DNA of 64,000 bases from Nonomuraea guangzhouensis. GTDB taxonomy: Bacteria; Actinomycetota; Actinomycetes; Streptosporangiales; Streptosporangiaceae. Both the position numbers and the translations under genes were made by a program. Below are positions 61,771 to 64,000 of this stretch, piece after piece. The stretch lies in contig NZ_JAHKRM010000020.1 in the NCBI RefSeq assembly GCF_019396345.1, positions 62,001 to 126,000 on the forward strand, given 5' to 3'. Positions within the stretch are counted from its first letter, which is position 1; every line of letters starts with the position of its first letter. The notes below the pieces were generated by a model. The model was not told where the DNA came from and did no database searches. It saw nothing but the letters and a program-made list of their open reading frames with translations.

Positions 61771-61838
61771 CCGAGCTTGTCGAGGTCATCAGTAACAACC
61801 GTAACGTGGTCATGGGACCGACGAAGGGGGTCTCATGA
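61767..61838 (+). CDS. 23-residue bridging ORF between glmU and prs
   Basis: ATG 61767 overlaps the glmU stop (ATGA) and its TGA at 61836-61838 overlaps the prs start (ATGA). The peptide begins MTELVEVISNNRNVVMGPTK and ends GVS. With both junctions overlapping by four bases it could carry ribosomes from glmU to prs. It is too short to classify and may function as a coupler rather than as a protein. Confidence 0.45.
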   Translation: MTELVEVISNNRNVVMGPTKGVS

Positions 61839-62812
61839 CCAGCATCAAGCAGCCGGGCGAGAAGAACCTCATGCTCTTCTCCGGCCGGGCCTACCCCGAG
61901 CTCGCCGAGGAGGTCGCCGAGCACGTCGGCGTCTCACTCACTCCCACCAAGCTGATCGACTTCGCCAACGGCGAGATCTACGCCCGCTACCTCGAATCCG
62001 TCCGCGGCTGCGACGCCTTCGTGATCCAGAGCCACACCTGGCCCATCAACCAGTGGATCATGGAGCAGCTCATCATGGTCGACGCGCTGAAGCGGGCCTC
62101 CGCCAAGCGCATCACCGTGGTCATGCCGTTCTTCGGCTACGCCAGGCAGGACAAGAAGAGCCGCGGCCGCGAGCCGATCACGGCCAGGCTGATGGCCGAC
62201 ATGTTCAAGACCGCGGGTGCCGACCGGCTCATGTCGATCGACCTGCACACCTCGCAGATCCAGGGCTTCTTCGACGGCCCGGTCGACCACCTGTTCGCCA
62301 TGCCGGTGCTCGAGAGCTACCTGAAGAACCGGCTCGACCTGGCGACCACCACGATCGTCTCGCCCGACACCGGCCGGGTCCGGCTGTCGGAGCGCTGGGC
62401 CGACACGCTCGGCACACCGCTGGCCTTCATCCACAAGCGCCGCGACCTCGACGTGGCCAACTCGGTGAAGGTCAGCGAGGTCGTCGGCAAGGTACGCGGA
62501 CGCACCTGCGTGCTGATCGACGACATGATCGACACCGCGGGCACCATCTGCAAGGCCGCCGACGCCCTCTACGAGCAGGGCGCCACCAACGTGATCACCG
62601 CAGCCACCCACGCGGTGTTCTCCGATCCCGCGGTCGACCGGCTGAAGAACTCCCGGATCTCCGAGGTCATCGTCACCAACACCCTGCCCTTGTCGCAGGC
62701 CAACAGGTTCGACAAGCTCACCGTCCTGTCGATAGCACCGCTGATCGCCCGCGCGATCACCGAGGTGTTCACCGACGGCTCGGTGACCAGCTTGTTCGAG
62801 GGCGACACCTGA
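61835..62812 (+). CDS. prs: ribose-phosphate pyrophosphokinase
   Basis: A 325-residue PRPP synthetase. FANGEIYARY, PFFGYARQDKKSRGREPITA (ATP and Mg binding), SIDLHTSQIQGFF and the PRPP loop VLIDDMIDTAGTICKAA are the family features. PRPP feeds purine, pyrimidine, histidine and tryptophan synthesis and arabinan precursors. GGGGG precedes the ATG. It is in the conserved glmU-prs-rplY-pth order. Confidence 0.96.
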   Translation: MTSIKQPGEKNLMLFSGRAYPELAEEVAEHVGVSLTPTKLIDFANGEIYARYLESVRGCDAFVIQSHTWPINQWIMEQLIMVDALKRASAKRITVVMPFFGYARQDKKSRGREPITARLMADMFKTAGADRLMSIDLHTSQIQGFFDGPVDHLFAMPVLESYLKNRLDLATTTIVSPDTGRVRLSERWADTLGTPLAFIHKRRDLDVANSVKVSEVVGKVRGRTCVLIDDMIDTAGTICKAADALYEQGATNVITAATHAVFSDPAVDRLKNSRISEVIVTNTLPLSQANRFDKLTVLSIAPLIARAITEVFTDGSVTSLFEGDT

Positions 62813-62906
62813 GCCGGTAGACTTGGACGGTTGCGTTCGTAACGCCTTCCGCTAGGGCGGGTGAGGGGGAGCGCAAAATCCGGAAAATGCATCCCTAGGA
62901 GATGTC

Positions 62907-63512
62907 GTGTCTGAAGTACGTATCGCCGCCGAGCCGCGCACCACGTTCGGCAAGGGCGCCGCTCGTAAGATCCGTCGTGACAACAAGGTGCCCGCCGTCC
63001 TCTACGGCCACGGCACTGACACCAGGCACCTGACGCTGCCCGGCCACGAGGTGCTGCTCGCGCTCCGCACCGCCAACGTGCTGATCCACCTCAAGGGCGA
63101 CGGCGTCGACGAGCTCGCGCTGCCCAAGGGCGTTCAGCGTGACCCGATCAAGGGCTTCGTCGAGCACGTCGACCTGCTCCTGGTCCGGCGGGGCGAGAAG
63201 GTCACGGTCGACATCCCGGTCACCACGGTCGGCGACGTCAACTCCGAGGGCCTGCTCGACCAGCAGCTCGTCTCCGTCTCGGTCGAGGCCGAGGCCACCC
63301 ACATCCCGAGCGGCGTCGAGGTCGACGTCGAGGGCCTGGTGATCGGCACGGTGGTCACCGCCGCCGACCTCAAGCTGCCCAAGGGCACCACGCTGATCGC
63401 CGAGCCCGAGACCGTCATCCTCCAGGTCATCTCCAAGCCGGTCGAGGAGCCCACCGAGGCCGAGGGCGAGGAGGCCGAGGTCGCCACGGTCAGCGACGAG
63501 GCCGCCGAGTAA
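62907..63512 (+). CDS. rplY: 50S ribosomal protein L25 (CTC type)
   Basis: A 201-residue general-stress-type L25 that binds 5S rRNA. The N-terminal L25 domain has FGKGAARKIRRDNKVPAVLYG. The long C-terminal beta domain ends in an acidic tail (EEPTEAEGEEAEVATVSDE). GTG 62907 follows AGGAG. The 90-base leader has a TAGACT -10 near 62818 and a small CGCC/GGGCG hairpin. Confidence 0.95.
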   Translation: MSEVRIAAEPRTTFGKGAARKIRRDNKVPAVLYGHGTDTRHLTLPGHEVLLALRTANVLIHLKGDGVDELALPKGVQRDPIKGFVEHVDLLLVRRGEKVTVDIPVTTVGDVNSEGLLDQQLVSVSVEAEATHIPSGVEVDVEGLVIGTVVTAADLKLPKGTTLIAEPETVILQVISKPVEEPTEAEGEEAEVATVSDEAAE

Positions 63513-63529
63513 CACGCCGCTGTTCGGCG

Positions 63530-63554
63530 ACGGGGCAGCCGATGGCTGCCCCGT
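63530..63554 (+). terminator. terminator hairpin after rplY
   Basis: ACGGGGCAGCC pairs perfectly with GGCTGCCCCGT across GAT, an 11-bp stem followed by TTTC, between rplY and pth. It may partially attenuate transcription into pth. Confidence 0.75.
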
Positions 63555-63572
63555 TTCGCGTGAGGGAGACAC

Positions 63573-64000
63573 ATGGACCGCTGGTTGATCGTCGGGCTGG
63601 GCAATCCAGGCTCCGAGTACGCCGGCAACAGGCACAACGCGGGCTTCATGGTGCTCGACGAGCTGGCCGCCAGGGCCGGCGGGCGGTTCAAGGCGCACCG
63701 GAGCCGGTCCGAGGTGCTGGAGTCCAGCCGCGCGGTGCTGGCCAAGCCGCTGACGTACATGAACCTGTCGGGCGGCCCGGTCAAAGCGCTGTCCGACTTC
63801 TACAAGCTCGCCCCCGACCGGCTGATCGTGGTCCACGACGAGCTCGACGTCCCGTATGGCGCGCTGCGCGCCAAGCTCGGCGGCGGCGACAACGGCCACA
63901 ACGGGCTGAAGTCGATCACCAAGGTGCTCGGCACCCGCGACTACCTGCGGGTCCGCTTCGGCATCGGGCGCCCGCCCGGCCGGATGGACCCCGCCGCCTA
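63573..64000 (+). CDS. pth: peptidyl-tRNA hydrolase (5' part)
   Basis: Truncated by the window edge after 142 codons. WLIVGLGNPGSEYAGNRHNA contains the catalytic His region, KPLTYMNLSGG the substrate site, and HDELDVPYGALRAKLGGGDN with GHNGLKSI the catalytic Asp and helices. It releases tRNA from prematurely terminated peptidyl-tRNA. GAGGGAG precedes the ATG at 63573. It follows rplY as in other actinobacteria. Confidence 0.95.
   Translation, partial: MDRWLIVGLGNPGSEYAGNRHNAGFMVLDELAARAGGRFKAHRSRSEVLESSRAVLAKPLTYMNLSGGPVKALSDFYKLAPDRLIVVHDELDVPYGALRAKLGGGDNGHNGLKSITKVLGTRDYLRVRFGIGRPPGRMDPAA

Overview
The window comes from a GC-rich actinomycete. Evidence is the frequent GTG starts and ATGA/GTGA stop-start overlaps, SARP/BTAD and XRE-DUF5753/DUF397 regulators, protein O-mannosyltransferases, a streptomycete-like gas-vesicle cluster, and a housekeeping backbone (rsmI, metG, tatD, rpf-like, rsmA, ispE, glmU, prs, rplY, pth) in the order I know from mycobacteria and other actinobacteria. 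A filamentous Streptosporangiales-type organism is my best guess. That is inference and no marker here fixes the genus.

Layout. 0-6 kb: accessory metabolism (haloalkane-dehalogenase-like hydrolase, PPOX protein, two divergent NmrA-type reductases sharing a repeated operator, an ABC exporter). 6.1-11.5 kb: a compact gas-vesicle operon (GvpY/Z-like, A, F, G, O, J, L, S-like, K) closed by a hairpin, then a convergent CsbD gene. 11.7-19.4 kb: regulators and their targets (MarR/MFS pump, SARP, DUF397, XRE-DUF5753, secreted RTX-like protein, MBL hydrolase with divergent MerR, an unknown protein). 19.5-26.5 kb: a surface-glycosylation block of two protein O-mannosyltransferases around rsmI, a membrane glycosyltransferase and a polyprenol-phosphate-sugar synthase-like GT2. 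26.5-34.8 kb: metG, a flavin monooxygenase with a large AfsR-like regulator, tatD, and an Rpf-like protein lacking its catalytic glutamate. 34.9-41.5 kb: a full-length dnaE and a kinase/FG-GAP pair lie between the rpf-like gene and rsmA. 42.4-47.8 kb: 65-bp tandem repeats, an NlpC/P60 hydrolase, an arginase-family protein with six 11-residue repeats, and a complete IscB (OMEGA nuclease) element that ends at the start codon of ispE. 48.3-60 kb: ABC-F ATPase, repeats, MarR/methyltransferase pair, VOC protein, CYTH-CHAD protein coupled to a P450, and a minus-strand run of desaturase, TetR, ppk and a NUDIX/histidine phosphatase. 60.1-64 kb: tRNA-Gln, glmU, a 23-codon bridging ORF, prs, rplY and the 5' part of pth.

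How the genes work together. The gvp genes should make one buoyancy organelle. The pmt and GT2 genes form a plausible polyprenol-linked mannosylation route for secreted proteins. CYTH-CHAD, ppk and the NUDIX/SixA-like protein point to polyphosphate handling. glmU, prs, rplY and pth form the conserved cell-wall/nucleotide/translation block. The most notable readings are: the IscB element abutting the ATGA of ispE and overlapping its own probable guide RNA; the Glu-to-Met Rpf-like protein; a symmetric leaderless promoter between tatD and the AfsR-like gene; and the unusual concentration of in-gene and intergenic minisatellites at 42-51 kb.
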